Shown: positions 7,022 to 15,515, counted from the first letter of the stretch. The stretch is DNA of 23,205 nucleotides from Clostridiales bacterium UBA4706 (GCA_002404605.1 DHKA01000088.1:1-23205), one strand, 5' to 3'. Notes: generated by a model not told the origin, from the letters alone. Made by a program: numbers and translations.

Positions 7022-7059
7022 TTGCGGAGGCCGTTGACCGGTCCCCGCAATTTCTTTTT
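7022..7059 (+). terminator. Terminator in the riboswitch leader
   Basis: TTGCGG (7022-7027) pairs with CCGCAA (7045-7050) with further inner pairing (GGCC/GGTC), followed by TTTCTTTTT. It stands between the aptamer and the start codon at 7134, as expected for transcriptional control by the guanine riboswitch. Confidence 0.65.
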
Positions 7060-7133
7060 GCTTTCTTCCGGCTTGCCGGCGGAAATAAACAGTAACAGTA
7101 AAAAACCAAAAAATTACTGGAGGAAAGAAAAAC

Positions 7134-8393
7134 ATGAAAAAGTTCGTTGCTCTGCTGCTCGCTCTGACGCTGTGCATCGGCCTGTGCGCCTGCGGCGCTC
7201 AGCCTGAAGCCCCTGCGGCCACCGAAGCTCCCGCGGAAGAGACTCCCGCCGCCACCGGTGAGACCGGTACAACCACCGCTTCCAAGGACATCAAGGTAGG
7301 TTTCATCTTCCTGCACGATGAAAACTCCACCTACGACCTCAACTTCATCAACGCTGCGAAAGCCGCTGCCGCCGAGCTCGGTCTCTCTGACGATCAGGTC
7401 ATGATGAAGACCAACATTTCCGAGTCCCAGGCCTGCTACGACGCCGCTGCCGAGCTGGTCGATGCCGGCTGCAATCTTGTTATTACCGACAGCTTCGGCC
7501 ACGAGTCCTTCGCTCTTGCCGCCGCTAAGGAGTTCCCCGAAGTGCAGTTTGTTTCCTGCACCGGCGTTAAGGCTCACACCGAAGGTCTGAGCAACTTCCA
7601 CAACGCTTTTGCCTCCATCTATGAAGGCCGTTACCTCGCCGGTGTCGCTGCCGGTCTCAAGCTCAACGAGATGATCGAAAACGGCGATATCACCGCCGAA
7701 GAAGCCAAGATGGGCTATGTCGGTGCGTTCCCCTATGCCGAAGTCAAGTCCGGCTACACCTCCTTCTTCCTCGGCGCCCGCAGCGTCTGCCCCAGCGTCA
7801 CGATGGAAGTGACCTTCACCAGCTCCTGGTATGACGAGGCTCTTGAGAAGGAAGCCGCCAACAAGCTCATCAACAATGGCTGCGTCCTCATCAGCCAGCA
7901 CGCCGACTCCATGGGCGCTCCCACGGCCTGCGAGACCGCTGGTGTCCCCAACGTCTCCTACAACGGCAGCACCGTCGCCGCCTGCCCCAACACCTTCATC
8001 GTTTCCTCCCGCATCGACTGGACCCCGTTCTTTGTCTACGCCATCAACTGCGTCACCTCCGGTGAGGACATCGGCTACGACTGGACCGGCACGCTTGCTA
8101 CCGGCTCCGTTGTTCTGACCGACATCAACGAGACCGCTGCTGCCGCCGGCACCGCCGACAAGATCGCCGAAGTCATGAAGTCCCTCGAGGACGGCTCTCT
8201 CAAGGTGTTCGACACCTCCACCTTCACCGTTAACGGCGAGACCGTTACGACTTACCTCGCCGACGTTGACGATCTCGGCGACTACGTCGGTGAGACCGAG
8301 GTCATTTCCGACGGCGCGTTCCTCGAGTCCTACTACCGCTCCGCTCCGTACTTTGATCTCGACATCGACGGCATCACCAACCTCGACGCCTGA
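7134..8393 (+). CDS. BMP-family purine nucleoside-binding lipoprotein
   Basis: 419 residues. A lipoprotein signal ends in LCAC (Cys20), followed by an Ala/Pro/Thr/Glu linker and a Bmp/Med-type periplasmic-binding domain from about residue 50 (KVGFIFLHDENSTYDLNF, VITDSFGHESFALAAAKEFP, GVAAGLKLNE, ISQHADSMGAPTACE). BMP-family proteins bind nucleosides for CUT2-like ABC importers, such as the guanosine system NupNOPQ of Bacillus. Codon use is strongly biased to C-ending codons compared with its neighbours, suggesting high expression. The start follows GGAGGA at 7119-7124. The guanine riboswitch upstream and the ATPase and two permeases downstream make a guanosine/purine substrate likely. The exact ligand is inferred. 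Confidence 0.92.
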   Translation: MKKFVALLLALTLCIGLCACGAQPEAPAATEAPAEETPAATGETGTTTASKDIKVGFIFLHDENSTYDLNFINAAKAAAAELGLSDDQVMMKTNISESQACYDAAAELVDAGCNLVITDSFGHESFALAAAKEFPEVQFVSCTGVKAHTEGLSNFHNAFASIYEGRYLAGVAAGLKLNEMIENGDITAEEAKMGYVGAFPYAEVKSGYTSFFLGARSVCPSVTMEVTFTSSWYDEALEKEAANKLINNGCVLISQHADSMGAPTACETAGVPNVSYNGSTVAACPNTFIVSSRIDWTPFFVYAINCVTSGEDIGYDWTGTLATGSVVLTDINETAAAAGTADKIAEVMKSLEDGSLKVFDTSTFTVNGETVTTYLADVDDLGDYVGETEVISDGAFLESYYRSAPYFDLDIDGITNLDA

Positions 8394-8414
8394 TTCTTAT
8401 CTGATTCTGCTCTG

Positions 8415-8443
8415 GGGGAAGGCCCGATTTCCGGGTCTTCCCC
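8415..8443 (+). terminator. Hairpin after the binding-lipoprotein gene, no T-run
   Basis: A 12-pair stem (8415-8426 with 8432-8443, one G-U pair, loop ATTTC) lies 21 bases past the stop. Without a T-run it is more likely to protect the 3' end of the abundant lipoprotein message than to stop transcription fully. Confidence 0.55.
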
Positions 8444-8446
8444 ATA

Positions 8447-8503
8447 TGTACTGTAAAGGGCAGCACAGCACCCCCCAGCCGCCGCGCCGCCCTTTACAGT
8501 ACA
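8447..8503. repeat. Perfect 15-bp inverted repeat with C-rich loop
   Basis: TGTACTGTAAAGGGC (8447-8461) is matched by its exact reverse complement at 8489-8503, with a 27-base C-rich loop between. It lies inside the transporter operon between the binding-protein and ATPase genes, immediately after another hairpin. Confidence 0.8.
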
Positions 8504-8542
8504 GCCTGCCGAAATCCATACAATCTGTCAGGGAGTGAAAGA

Positions 8543-10072
8543 ATGGAAACAAAGACCGCAGCAATTGAAATGCGCAACATTACCAAGCGCTTTGGCCCGG
8601 TTTTAGCCAACGATAAGGTATGGCTGAACATCTACCGCGGAGAGATCCTCGCGCTGCTCGGCGAAAACGGCAGCGGCAAGACGACGCTTATGAATATGCT
8701 CTCCGGCATCTATTTTCCGGACGAGGGCGAGATCAAGATCGACGGGAAAGAAGTTGTCATCCGCTCCCCCAAGGACGCCTTTGACAACGGCATTGGCATG
8801 ATCCATCAGCATTTCAAGCTCGTGGATGTGCTGACGGCGGCGGAGAACATCGTTCTCGGTCTGCCCGGCAAGCTCGATCTCAAGGCGGCCTCGGCAAAGA
8901 TCCGCGAGATCTGCGATAAATATGGCTTCAGCGTCGATCCTTCGCAGAAGATCTACGATATGTCCGTCTCCCAGAAGCAGACGGTCGAGATCGTAAAGGT
9001 CCTCTACCGCGGCGCGGACATTCTCATCCTTGACGAGCCTACCGCCGTTCTCACGCCGCAGGAGACCGACAAGCTCTTCGCCGTGCTGCGCAACATGCGC
9101 AACGACGGAAAGGCCATCGTCATAATCACGCACAAAATGCACGAAGTCGAAGCGCTCTCCGACCGCGTAGCGATCCTCCGTCACGGTCAGTTCATCGGCG
9201 ATATGCTCACGTCGCAGACGAACGCACAGGAAATGACGAACATGATGGTAGGTCACGCGGTTTCTCTGAACATTGAGCGTCCCGCCCCGGTCGATCCCAA
9301 GCCCCGCATTGAGGTCAAAGGGCTCACTGTACGAAGCGTGGACGGTATTGTCAAGCTGGACGACGTTTCCTTCACCGCCAACAGCGGCGAGATCCTCGGC
9401 ATCGCCGGTATTTCCGGCTGCGGTCAGAAGGAGCTTCTCGAGGCGATCGCCGGTTTGCAGACCGTAGAATCCGGCAGCATTTCCTATATTGAGGATGACG
9501 GTTCACGCGAAGAGCTCATCGGAAAAGATCCTCTGAGCATTGCCGAGCTCGGTGTCTCCCTTTCCTTTGTCCCGGAGGACCGTCTCGGCATGGGACTTGT
9601 CGGCAACATGAACCTTGCCGATAATATGATGCTACGCTCCTTCCGCCGCGGTAAATCGATCTTTACCGACCGCCGTTCCCCCCGTGCGCTGGCGGAGTCC
9701 GTGGTGCAGGAGCTGAGCGTCAGCACGCCGAGCGTAGACACGCCTGTACGCCGTCTCTCCGGCGGCAACGTGCAGAAGGTGCTTGTCGGCCGCGAGATCG
9801 CAAGCGCGCCGACCGTCCTGCTCACGGCATATGCCGTGCGTGGTCTGGACATTCACTCGTCGTATACGATCTATGACCTTATCAACCGCCAGAAGAAAGC
9901 CGGCGTCGCCGTCATTTTTGTTGGTGAGGATCTTGACGTGCTGCTGGAGCTGTGCGACCGCATCCTTGTTCTGTGCGGCGGCAAGGTCAGCGGCATCGTC
10001 TCCGGCCGAGGCGCGGAAAAGCGCGAGGTCGGCATGATGATGACAAAGCTGGGAGGACAGAGCCATGAATAA
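8543..10072 (+). CDS. Nucleoside ABC transporter, double ATP-binding protein
   Basis: 509 residues with two fused ABC domains, as in NupO/YufO. Domain 1 has Walker A GENGSGKTT (40-48), Walker B ILILDEPT (160-167) and switch His197. Its signature reads MSVSQKQ instead of the usual L-S/P-V-G-x-x-Q. Domain 2 has the normally degenerate Walker A (GISGCGQKE, 289-297), a good signature LSGGNVQK (405-412), and an unusual Walker B region, LLTAYAVRGLD, where relatives have a form like IAAQPTRGLD. It powers uptake through the two permeases encoded next. Start at 8543 with GGGAG at 8531-8535. It overlaps the next gene by 8 bases. Confidence 0.94.
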   Translation: METKTAAIEMRNITKRFGPVLANDKVWLNIYRGEILALLGENGSGKTTLMNMLSGIYFPDEGEIKIDGKEVVIRSPKDAFDNGIGMIHQHFKLVDVLTAAENIVLGLPGKLDLKAASAKIREICDKYGFSVDPSQKIYDMSVSQKQTVEIVKVLYRGADILILDEPTAVLTPQETDKLFAVLRNMRNDGKAIVIITHKMHEVEALSDRVAILRHGQFIGDMLTSQTNAQEMTNMMVGHAVSLNIERPAPVDPKPRIEVKGLTVRSVDGIVKLDDVSFTANSGEILGIAGISGCGQKELLEAIAGLQTVESGSISYIEDDGSREELIGKDPLSIAELGVSLSFVPEDRLGMGLVGNMNLADNMMLRSFRRGKSIFTDRRSPRALAESVVQELSVSTPSVDTPVRRLSGGNVQKVLVGREIASAPTVLLTAYAVRGLDIHSSYTIYDLINRQKKAGVAVIFVGEDLDVLLELCDRILVLCGGKVSGIVSGRGAEKREVGMMMTKLGGQSHE

Positions 10073-11177
10073 AAAAACAAGATCGCCTCTCATCCATATC
10101 ACGAAGCGGGATGCTCTCCCATGGTACCAATCCTGGGGCATCCGCGCGGCGGCGATCCTGCTCGCGCTCATCGTCTGCTCCGTTATCACAACGACGATGA
10201 CCGGCGAAAACCCGCTGCGGGTATATGCGACCATCTTTAACGGCTCATTCGGCTCGCCGCGTAAGGTATGGGTGCTGCTGCAGAACATCGCTATGCTTCT
10301 CTGCATTGCTCTCGCCGTGACGCCCGCTTTTAAAATGCGATTCTGGAACATCGGCGGCGAAGGTCAGGTTCTTGCCGGTGCGTTGGCTGCCGCGGCGTGC
10401 ATGATCTGCCTGCGCGACACACTGCCGAACGCCCTTGTGATCGTATGCATGTGCGTGAGCAGCATCCTGGCCGGTGCGCTCTGGGGCTTTATTCCGGCGT
10501 ATTTCAAGGCAAAATACAATACGAACGAAACGCTCTTCACGCTGATGATGAACTACGTTGCCACACAGCTCGTGGCCTATTTCGTCATCGTCTGGGAAAA
10601 CCCCAAGGGTTCCGGACAGATCGGCATCATCAACCAGTCCACTGAGATCGGCTGGTTCCCGCAGATCGGCAGCTACAAATACCTTTTGAATATCATCATT
10701 GTCGCAGTCGTCACGATTTTGATGTATTTCTATCTGAATTACACCAAGCACGGCTACGAGATCACCGTTGTCGGCGAGAGCGAGCGTACCGCACGCTACG
10801 TCGGCATCAAGGTGGACAAGGTCATCATCCGCACCATGATCCTTTCCGGCGCGGTATGCGGCCTTTGCGGACTGCTGCTCGTCGGCAGCACCAACCACAC
10901 GCTCACCACCTCCATCGCCGACGGGCGCGGCTTTACCGCCGTTATGGTTTCGTGGCTTGCCAAATTCAACCCCGTCTGGATGATCTTTACGAGCTTCCTG
11001 CTCGTGTTCCTCAGCCGCGGCGCGGGCGAGATCTCCACGGCGTTTGGTCTGAATCAGTCGTTCTCCGATATTCTCACCGGCATCATCCTCTTCTTCATCA
11101 TCGGATCGGAATTCTTTATTACCTATAAGATCAACTTCCGCAAGAGCGCCGGAAAGGAGGACGCCAGCCATGTTTGA
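10065..11177 (+). CDS. Nucleoside ABC transporter permease 1 (NupP/YufP-like)
   Basis: 370 residues, multi-spanning, of the BPD_transp_2 branched-chain/sugar/nucleoside permease family. Recognisable blocks are FKMRFWNIGGEGQVLAGALA (about 89-108), YNTNETLFTLMMNYVATQLV, the cytoplasmic loop VVGESERTARYVGIKV, and GRGFTAVMVSWLAKFNP near residue 290. The fused ATPase ends 8 bases inside this gene and the second permease starts 8 bases before its end, so the three are translationally coupled. Ribosome site GGGAGGA lies just upstream. Confidence 0.93.
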   Translation: MNKKTRSPLIHITKRDALPWYQSWGIRAAAILLALIVCSVITTTMTGENPLRVYATIFNGSFGSPRKVWVLLQNIAMLLCIALAVTPAFKMRFWNIGGEGQVLAGALAAAACMICLRDTLPNALVIVCMCVSSILAGALWGFIPAYFKAKYNTNETLFTLMMNYVATQLVAYFVIVWENPKGSGQIGIINQSTEIGWFPQIGSYKYLLNIIIVAVVTILMYFYLNYTKHGYEITVVGESERTARYVGIKVDKVIIRTMILSGAVCGLCGLLLVGSTNHTLTTSIADGRGFTAVMVSWLAKFNPVWMIFTSFLLVFLSRGAGEISTAFGLNQSFSDILTGIILFFIIGSEFFITYKINFRKSAGKEDASHV

Positions 11178-12165
11178 TTTTGTTTCGTTCATCCCCCGCG
11201 CCATTGTGCAGGGCATCCCTCTTCTTTTCGGCAGCACCGGCGAAACACTCACGGAAAAGTCCGGCAATCTTAATCTCGGCATTCCCGGCATCATGTACGT
11301 CGGCGGTATCTGCGGTGTCATCGGCGCATTTCTGTATGAGCATGCCGTCCCCGCGCCGGGCGCGCTCAATCCGTTTCTCGCCATCCTCATTCCCCTGCTG
11401 AGCTCGCTTCTCGGGTCGCTGCTGATGGGGCTGCTCTACTGCTTCCTCACGGTAACGCTCCGCGCAAACCAGAACGTCACAGGCCTTGCCATGACAACGT
11501 TCGGCGTCGGTTTCGGCAACTTCTTCGGCGGTTCGCTCATCAAGCTCTCCGGTGCGGACGTTCCCTCCATCGCCCTCTCGCGCACGAGCGCCTTTTTCAG
11601 TGCGTCGCTTCCGTTTTCCGATAAGCTCGGCTGGTTCGGCAAGATCTTCCTCTCCTACGGCTTCCTTGCCTATGCCGCCGTTATCATTGCATTTATCTGC
11701 GCGTATATCCTGCGCCGCACGCGCGTCGGCCTCCAGCTCCGCGCCGTTGGCGAAAACCCCAACACGGCAGACGCGGCGGGCATCAACGTCACGAAATATA
11801 AGTACGTCGCCACCTGCGCTGGCAGCATGATCGCCGGTCTCGGCGGACTCTATTACGTGATGGACTATGCCTGCGGCGTGTGGTCCAATAACGGCTTCGG
11901 CGACCGCGGCTGGCTCGCCATCGCGCTCGTTATCTTCACCGTATGGCGTCCGAACATCGGCGTTTTCGCCTCGTTCCTCTTCGGCGGACTGTACATTCTT
12001 CATATGTTCATCCCGTCCGGCATGAATCTCGCGGTGAAGGAGCTTTATAAAATGCTCCCCTACGTGATCACGATCCTTGTTCTGGTCATTGTTTCCATGC
12101 AGAAAAAACGTGAGAACGATCCCCCGGCGAGTCTCGGCCTTTCGTACTTCCGGGAGGAGCGCTGA
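11170..12165 (+). CDS. Nucleoside ABC transporter permease 2 (NupQ/YufQ-like)
   Basis: 331 residues, multi-spanning, BPD_transp_2 family. The N-terminal block ETLTEKSGNLNLGIPGIMYVGG and the later LQLRAVGENPNTADAAGINV and DRGWLAIALVIFTVWRP are typical of the second permease of BMP-linked nucleoside importers. The ribosome site GGAAAGGAGG is at the end of the preceding permease gene. The next gene begins immediately at the stop codon. Confidence 0.93.
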   Translation: MFDFVSFIPRAIVQGIPLLFGSTGETLTEKSGNLNLGIPGIMYVGGICGVIGAFLYEHAVPAPGALNPFLAILIPLLSSLLGSLLMGLLYCFLTVTLRANQNVTGLAMTTFGVGFGNFFGGSLIKLSGADVPSIALSRTSAFFSASLPFSDKLGWFGKIFLSYGFLAYAAVIIAFICAYILRRTRVGLQLRAVGENPNTADAAGINVTKYKYVATCAGSMIAGLGGLYYVMDYACGVWSNNGFGDRGWLAIALVIFTVWRPNIGVFASFLFGGLYILHMFIPSGMNLAVKELYKMLPYVITILVLVIVSMQKKRENDPPASLGLSYFREER

Positions 12166-12816
12166 ATGAAGTACTCCACGGTGCTTTTTGATCTGGACGG
12201 AACACTGACCGATCCGGTGCAGGGCATCTGCGGCAGTGTTCGCTATGCACTGGAAAAAGCGGGCCATCCGGTCGGTCCGATTGAGAGCTATCACAAATAT
12301 ATCGGACCTCCCCTGCTCCGTTCGTTTGAGGTCTATGCAAACGCGACGCCGGAGGAAGCACAGAAACTTCTATGCTATTACCGTGAGCGCTTTTCGACCG
12401 TCGGTCTTTTTGAAAACGAAGTGTATCCATGCATTCCGGAGCTGCTGCGCGATCTGAAAGACGCCGGAGTGCGGATCGCCGTTGCCACTGGAAAGCCGAC
12501 GGTCTACTCCGAGAAGATCCTCGATCACTTCGGCCTTAGACAGTACATTGACATCGTTTCCGGCATACCGCTGGACCGCGAGCCGCTGGATAAGTGCGAA
12601 GTGATCCTGCACGCGCTGTATGAAATGGGAATTTCGGATCGCTCCGGCTGCGTTATGGTCGGCGACCGGTCGCACGATGCCATCGGCGCGAAAATGGCGC
12701 GGATCGATTTCATCGGAGTGCTTTACGGCTATGGCAGCCGCGAAGAGCTGGAGGCCGAAGGAACCGAAACAATTGCGGAGAACGTTTCAGCTTTGCGTTT
12801 CCTTTTATTTTCATAA
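12166..12816 (+). CDS. HAD-family phosphatase (phosphoglycolate phosphatase/nucleotidase type)
   Basis: 216 residues of the haloacid dehalogenase superfamily, with nucleophile motif FDLDGTLTD (8-16; Asp9 and Asp11), motif II in VATGKP, and the acidic motif VMVGDRSHDAIGA. Helical cap residues between motifs I and II place it in subfamily I, near the Gph group. The ATG directly follows the stop of the permease gene without spacing, so it is part of the transporter operon. Co-transcription with purine uptake suggests a nucleotide or sugar-phosphate substrate, but this cannot be read from the motifs. Confidence 0.88.
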   Translation: MKYSTVLFDLDGTLTDPVQGICGSVRYALEKAGHPVGPIESYHKYIGPPLLRSFEVYANATPEEAQKLLCYYRERFSTVGLFENEVYPCIPELLRDLKDAGVRIAVATGKPTVYSEKILDHFGLRQYIDIVSGIPLDREPLDKCEVILHALYEMGISDRSGCVMVGDRSHDAIGAKMARIDFIGVLYGYGSREELEAEGTETIAENVSALRFLLFS

Positions 12817-12820
12817 CAAA

Positions 12821-12877
12821 TAAAAAAACATCCCGCCTGCTCGACGGCATCGACCGTTCGGCAGGCGGGGTATTTTT
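12821..12877. terminator. Bidirectional terminator between the purine operon and the CobW-like gene
   Basis: CCCGCCTGC (12832-12840) pairs with GCAGGCGGG (12861-12869), with inner pairing CGACGG/CCGTTCG. It is flanked by an A-run on the left and TATTTTTG on the right, so it can stop transcription from both convergent operons. Confidence 0.88.
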
Positions 12878-12890
12878 GTGTGCAGAACAT

Positions 12891-13811
12891 TTATTCTATG
12901 TTCACTTCCGCGTTCGGGAACCAACCGATGGCTTCCTTAATGGCTTTCTGCGCCGGAAGTCCGTTGCCGAAAAGAACCACGAGGTCGTTCTCCTCCTCGG
13001 CTGGAACGTTTTCAAACTCCTTGAGTTCGACCATAGGGCCGACACAGTCAACCAGAAAACGTCCCTCCGGTGTGCTTACAAAGCCCTTGATGCGATACGT
13101 TTCCTCGGCAAACATCCGAAGAAAGGACGTCAGGTCTTTTTTGCTGAAGCCCGAGACATGCAGCAGGAGCTTACGGAGCGTGATATCTCTCGTGTGAATC
13201 TGCCCATCTGCGGGATCCTCGGCGGGCTGTTCTTCCATCGCCGTCAGCCATTCCGGTCGGATCTGGCCAAACGTTGTCTCGAAGGTCGGACGGTTCGGTT
13301 TCTGCGCGCGGACGATGGTATTGATCTCATCCAGCTGCTCGCGGGCTGCAAGATCGCACTTGTTAATGATGATCATATCGCTGATGGCGAGCTGCATCCG
13401 GCAGACACGGGCAGTTTTATAAACGGTCATAAACCGTGCGCCGTCTACAAGACAGATCGCTCCTGCGTATTCAAAATTTGGGAACTTATCCCGCTGTCGG
13501 AGGATAGTACCGACGGCGGTCGGGTCGGACAGCCCGGAGGCTTCTACAAAAATCGCGTCGAAGTTTTCCCGCTGGAGACGGAGAAGCGCATCCTCAAACT
13601 GTTCGATTTTGCAGGCACAAAAAATGGAGCCGTTATTGATCTCCTCCATTTGGATGTCGAGATCCTCCAGCAGCGTAGCGTCAACGCCCTGCTTGCCAAA
13701 CTCATTGATAACGATAGCCGTGCGCCGGTCCGGAAAGAGGCGCACAAACTGATGCAGGAACGTCGTCTTCCCTGCACCAAGAAAACCGGTGATAAGATAT
13801 AGCTTTGTCAT
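12891..13811 (-). CDS. COG0523 (CobW-like) GTPase with altered metal motif
   Basis: 306 residues: P-loop GFLGAGKTT (9-17), base-specificity motif NKCD in MIIINKCDLA, and a recognisable CobW C-terminal domain (TYRIKGFVSTPEGRFLVDCV and onward). COG0523 GTPases deliver metals (zinc, cobalt, others) to client proteins. The usual metal motif after an Asn-Gly is C-x-C-C. Here residues 60-67 are NGSIFCAC, so two of the three usual Cys are Ser62 and Phe64, while Cys65 stays and Cys67 is added. Last gene of the operon, 12 bases after the permease stop. Context suggests service to a metal-dependent partner such as the UroD/MtaA-like protein upstream, which is an inference. Confidence 0.87.
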   Translation of the reverse strand: MTKLYLITGFLGAGKTTFLHQFVRLFPDRRTAIVINEFGKQGVDATLLEDLDIQMEEINNGSIFCACKIEQFEDALLRLQRENFDAIFVEASGLSDPTAVGTILRQRDKFPNFEYAGAICLVDGARFMTVYKTARVCRMQLAISDMIIINKCDLAAREQLDEINTIVRAQKPNRPTFETTFGQIRPEWLTAMEEQPAEDPADGQIHTRDITLRKLLLHVSGFSKKDLTSFLRMFAEETYRIKGFVSTPEGRFLVDCVGPMVELKEFENVPAEEENDLVVLFGNGLPAQKAIKEAIGWFPNAEVNIE

Positions 13812-13823
13812 GGCATTCCCTTC

Positions 13824-14741
13824 TCAGTGCCAACGCACAAGACGTGTTTCCAGCGCCGTTACCGCGCGGTTGAGCACCGTGATGACCAGCGCCACGAGCA
13901 GGATGCCCGCAAGAACGTTGGTATAGTTAGCGTAATCGGCAAAGTTTCGGATGAAATAGCCGAGACCGCTGTGCGCCCCCATCATTTCAGCAAGCGTCAG
14001 CAGCATGAAGGCCGAGGAGAGCGAGCCCCGCAGTCCAGTGAGTATACCGGGCATGACCCACGGCAGGAGCACCTCCCATAACAGCTCACGCTGCTTCAAT
14101 CCCAATACTCTGGCGCTGTCAAGGATCCTCCGATCCAGCGCGCCGACGCGCGCTACCATCTGCAAAAATGTCGGCCAGAAAATGCCGATGATCAAAACCA
14201 TGGCGGAGGCCGAACGGAACGACGGCATGATTGCGATAAGATACGGCGCATAGATGATGGCCGGTATTGGCGAGAGCACGCGCGCGATCGGCACGACGGT
14301 ATCACGCAGACGAGAGTTCCAACCGGCGATCAGCCCAAGAGCCACGCCGAGCGGCAGCGACACGCCGAAGCCGATAAGCAGCAGTGAGAGCGAGGAGAAT
14401 ATGCCGAGGATCATTCGCTCGCGCATCGTATAAAAGACCGAGAAAACAGCTTCCGGTGTCGGCACAAGGATAATGTGGCCGCGCCCAAGGCGCGTCGTAT
14501 ACACCTGCCAGAAAAGCAGAACAAAAAAGACGATCGCGCCGATATCTCCGGCGGTACGTGCCTTTTTCCGACGGATCAGCTGATAGACCACGGCAAGCTC
14601 GATGAGAACGCACGCCACGGTCATACACACAGGGCTTGCCTTGACCTTGGCGTTTCCCGGCAGATACATGGAGAGTATCAGCGCGGTAAAAAGAATATGA
14701 ACAGCGACGATCGGGCGGCTTTTTATTTCGTGCTTTATCAT
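13824..14741 (-). CDS. ABC transporter permease, SsuC/TauC/NrtB type
   Basis: 305 residues, multi-spanning, BPD_transp_1 fold with the EAA-type loop around SARVLGLKQRELLWEVLLPW and PGILTGLRGSLSSAF. The ATG at 14741 overlaps the ATPase stop as ATGA and is preceded by GGAGGTG. The longer reading to 14768 is not needed. The N-terminal part (about 1-80) carries extra hydrophobic segments before the core domain, beyond the usual six-span plan of SsuC-type permeases. Partner of the ATPase and binding lipoprotein encoded just upstream. Substrate unknown. Confidence 0.9.
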   Translation of the reverse strand: MIKHEIKSRPIVAVHILFTALILSMYLPGNAKVKASPVCMTVACVLIELAVVYQLIRRKKARTAGDIGAIVFFVLLFWQVYTTRLGRGHIILVPTPEAVFSVFYTMRERMILGIFSSLSLLLIGFGVSLPLGVALGLIAGWNSRLRDTVVPIARVLSPIPAIIYAPYLIAIMPSFRSASAMVLIIGIFWPTFLQMVARVGALDRRILDSARVLGLKQRELLWEVLLPWVMPGILTGLRGSLSSAFMLLTLAEMMGAHSGLGYFIRNFADYANYTNVLAGILLVALVITVLNRAVTALETRLVRWH

Positions 14742-15514
14742 GGGTTCACCTCCGCCGCTTCGCCCCACTTATAGAAGAGTGAGATCATGTCCCGTCGCAG
14801 CGCGCAGCACTCGCTGGAAACAAGCAGCGTTTCCCGCTGGCGCGGACGCGAGAACGGGATCTTGTGCCGGAAGACGATCCGCCCCGGCTCCATGAACGCT
14901 ACGCGGTCGCCGAGCAGGATCGCCTCGTCCATATCATGCGTCACAAACAAAACCGTTTTTCTGTCCTCTTCCCAAAGCTTCAGCAGAAGCTCCTGCAGCG
15001 CGAAGCGGTTTTTGGGGTCCAATGCAGAAAACGGCTCATCCAACAGCAGTGTGGGACAGCCCATGCCGAGCACTCTTGCAATAGCGACGCGCTGCTGCAT
15101 GCCGCCGGAAAGCTGATTCGGCAGCATGCCCATGGAATCGGCAAGTCCAACACGGCACAGCGCCTCTTCCGCACGGGAGCGCGCTTCCGCCTTGGAGAGC
15201 GAATGGTCCCCTTTTCGGATGGCAAAAGCTACATTATCCCGCGCTGTCATCCACGGAAATAGGGCGGGGCTCTGGAATACGACGCCACGGTCGCTGCCGG
15301 GGCCGGTTATCGGAACGCCGCCGCATACAAGGCTGCCGCTTTCCGGTCGCTCCAGTCCGGCGAGCAGCCGAAGGAGCGTAGATTTTCCGCAGCCGGAAGG
15401 CCCGATGAGGGAAAGGAACTCCCCTTCCCCGACGGAAAGATCTACGCCCCGTAGCGTCTCGGAAGATGCCCCGGGGTAGGTAAAAACGAGGTCTTTAACT
15501 TCGATGCCGCCCAT
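14738..15514 (-). CDS. ABC transporter ATPase, SsuB/TauB/NrtD type
   Basis: 258 residues with all ABC motifs intact: Walker A GPSGCGKST (38-46), Q-loop in VVFQSPALFPWMT, signature LSGGMQQR (135-142), Walker B LLLDEPF (156-162) and switch His in VTHDMDEA. The pattern of FQSPALFPWMTARDNVAF is typical of nitrate/sulfonate/taurine-type importers. It lies one base after the stop of the binding lipoprotein gene and overlaps the permease gene by four bases. Confidence 0.93.
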   Translation of the reverse strand: MGGIEVKDLVFTYPGASSETLRGVDLSVGEGEFLSLIGPSGCGKSTLLRLLAGLERPESGSLVCGGVPITGPGSDRGVVFQSPALFPWMTARDNVAFAIRKGDHSLSKAEARSRAEEALCRVGLADSMGMLPNQLSGGMQQRVAIARVLGMGCPTLLLDEPFSALDPKNRFALQELLLKLWEEDRKTVLFVTHDMDEAILLGDRVAFMEPGRIVFRHKIPFSRPRQRETLLVSSECCALRRDMISLFYKWGEAAEVNP

Positions 15515-15515
15515 A

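Noticed and set aside
10245..12294. Two long minus-strand frames over the permease genes
   Set aside because: Both are hydrophilic mirrors of membrane proteins, typical of antisense shadows in GC-rich genes.
12876..13802. 308-codon plus-strand frame over the CobW-like gene
   Set aside because: The minus strand encodes clear GTPase motifs; this frame has none and starts inside the terminator region.
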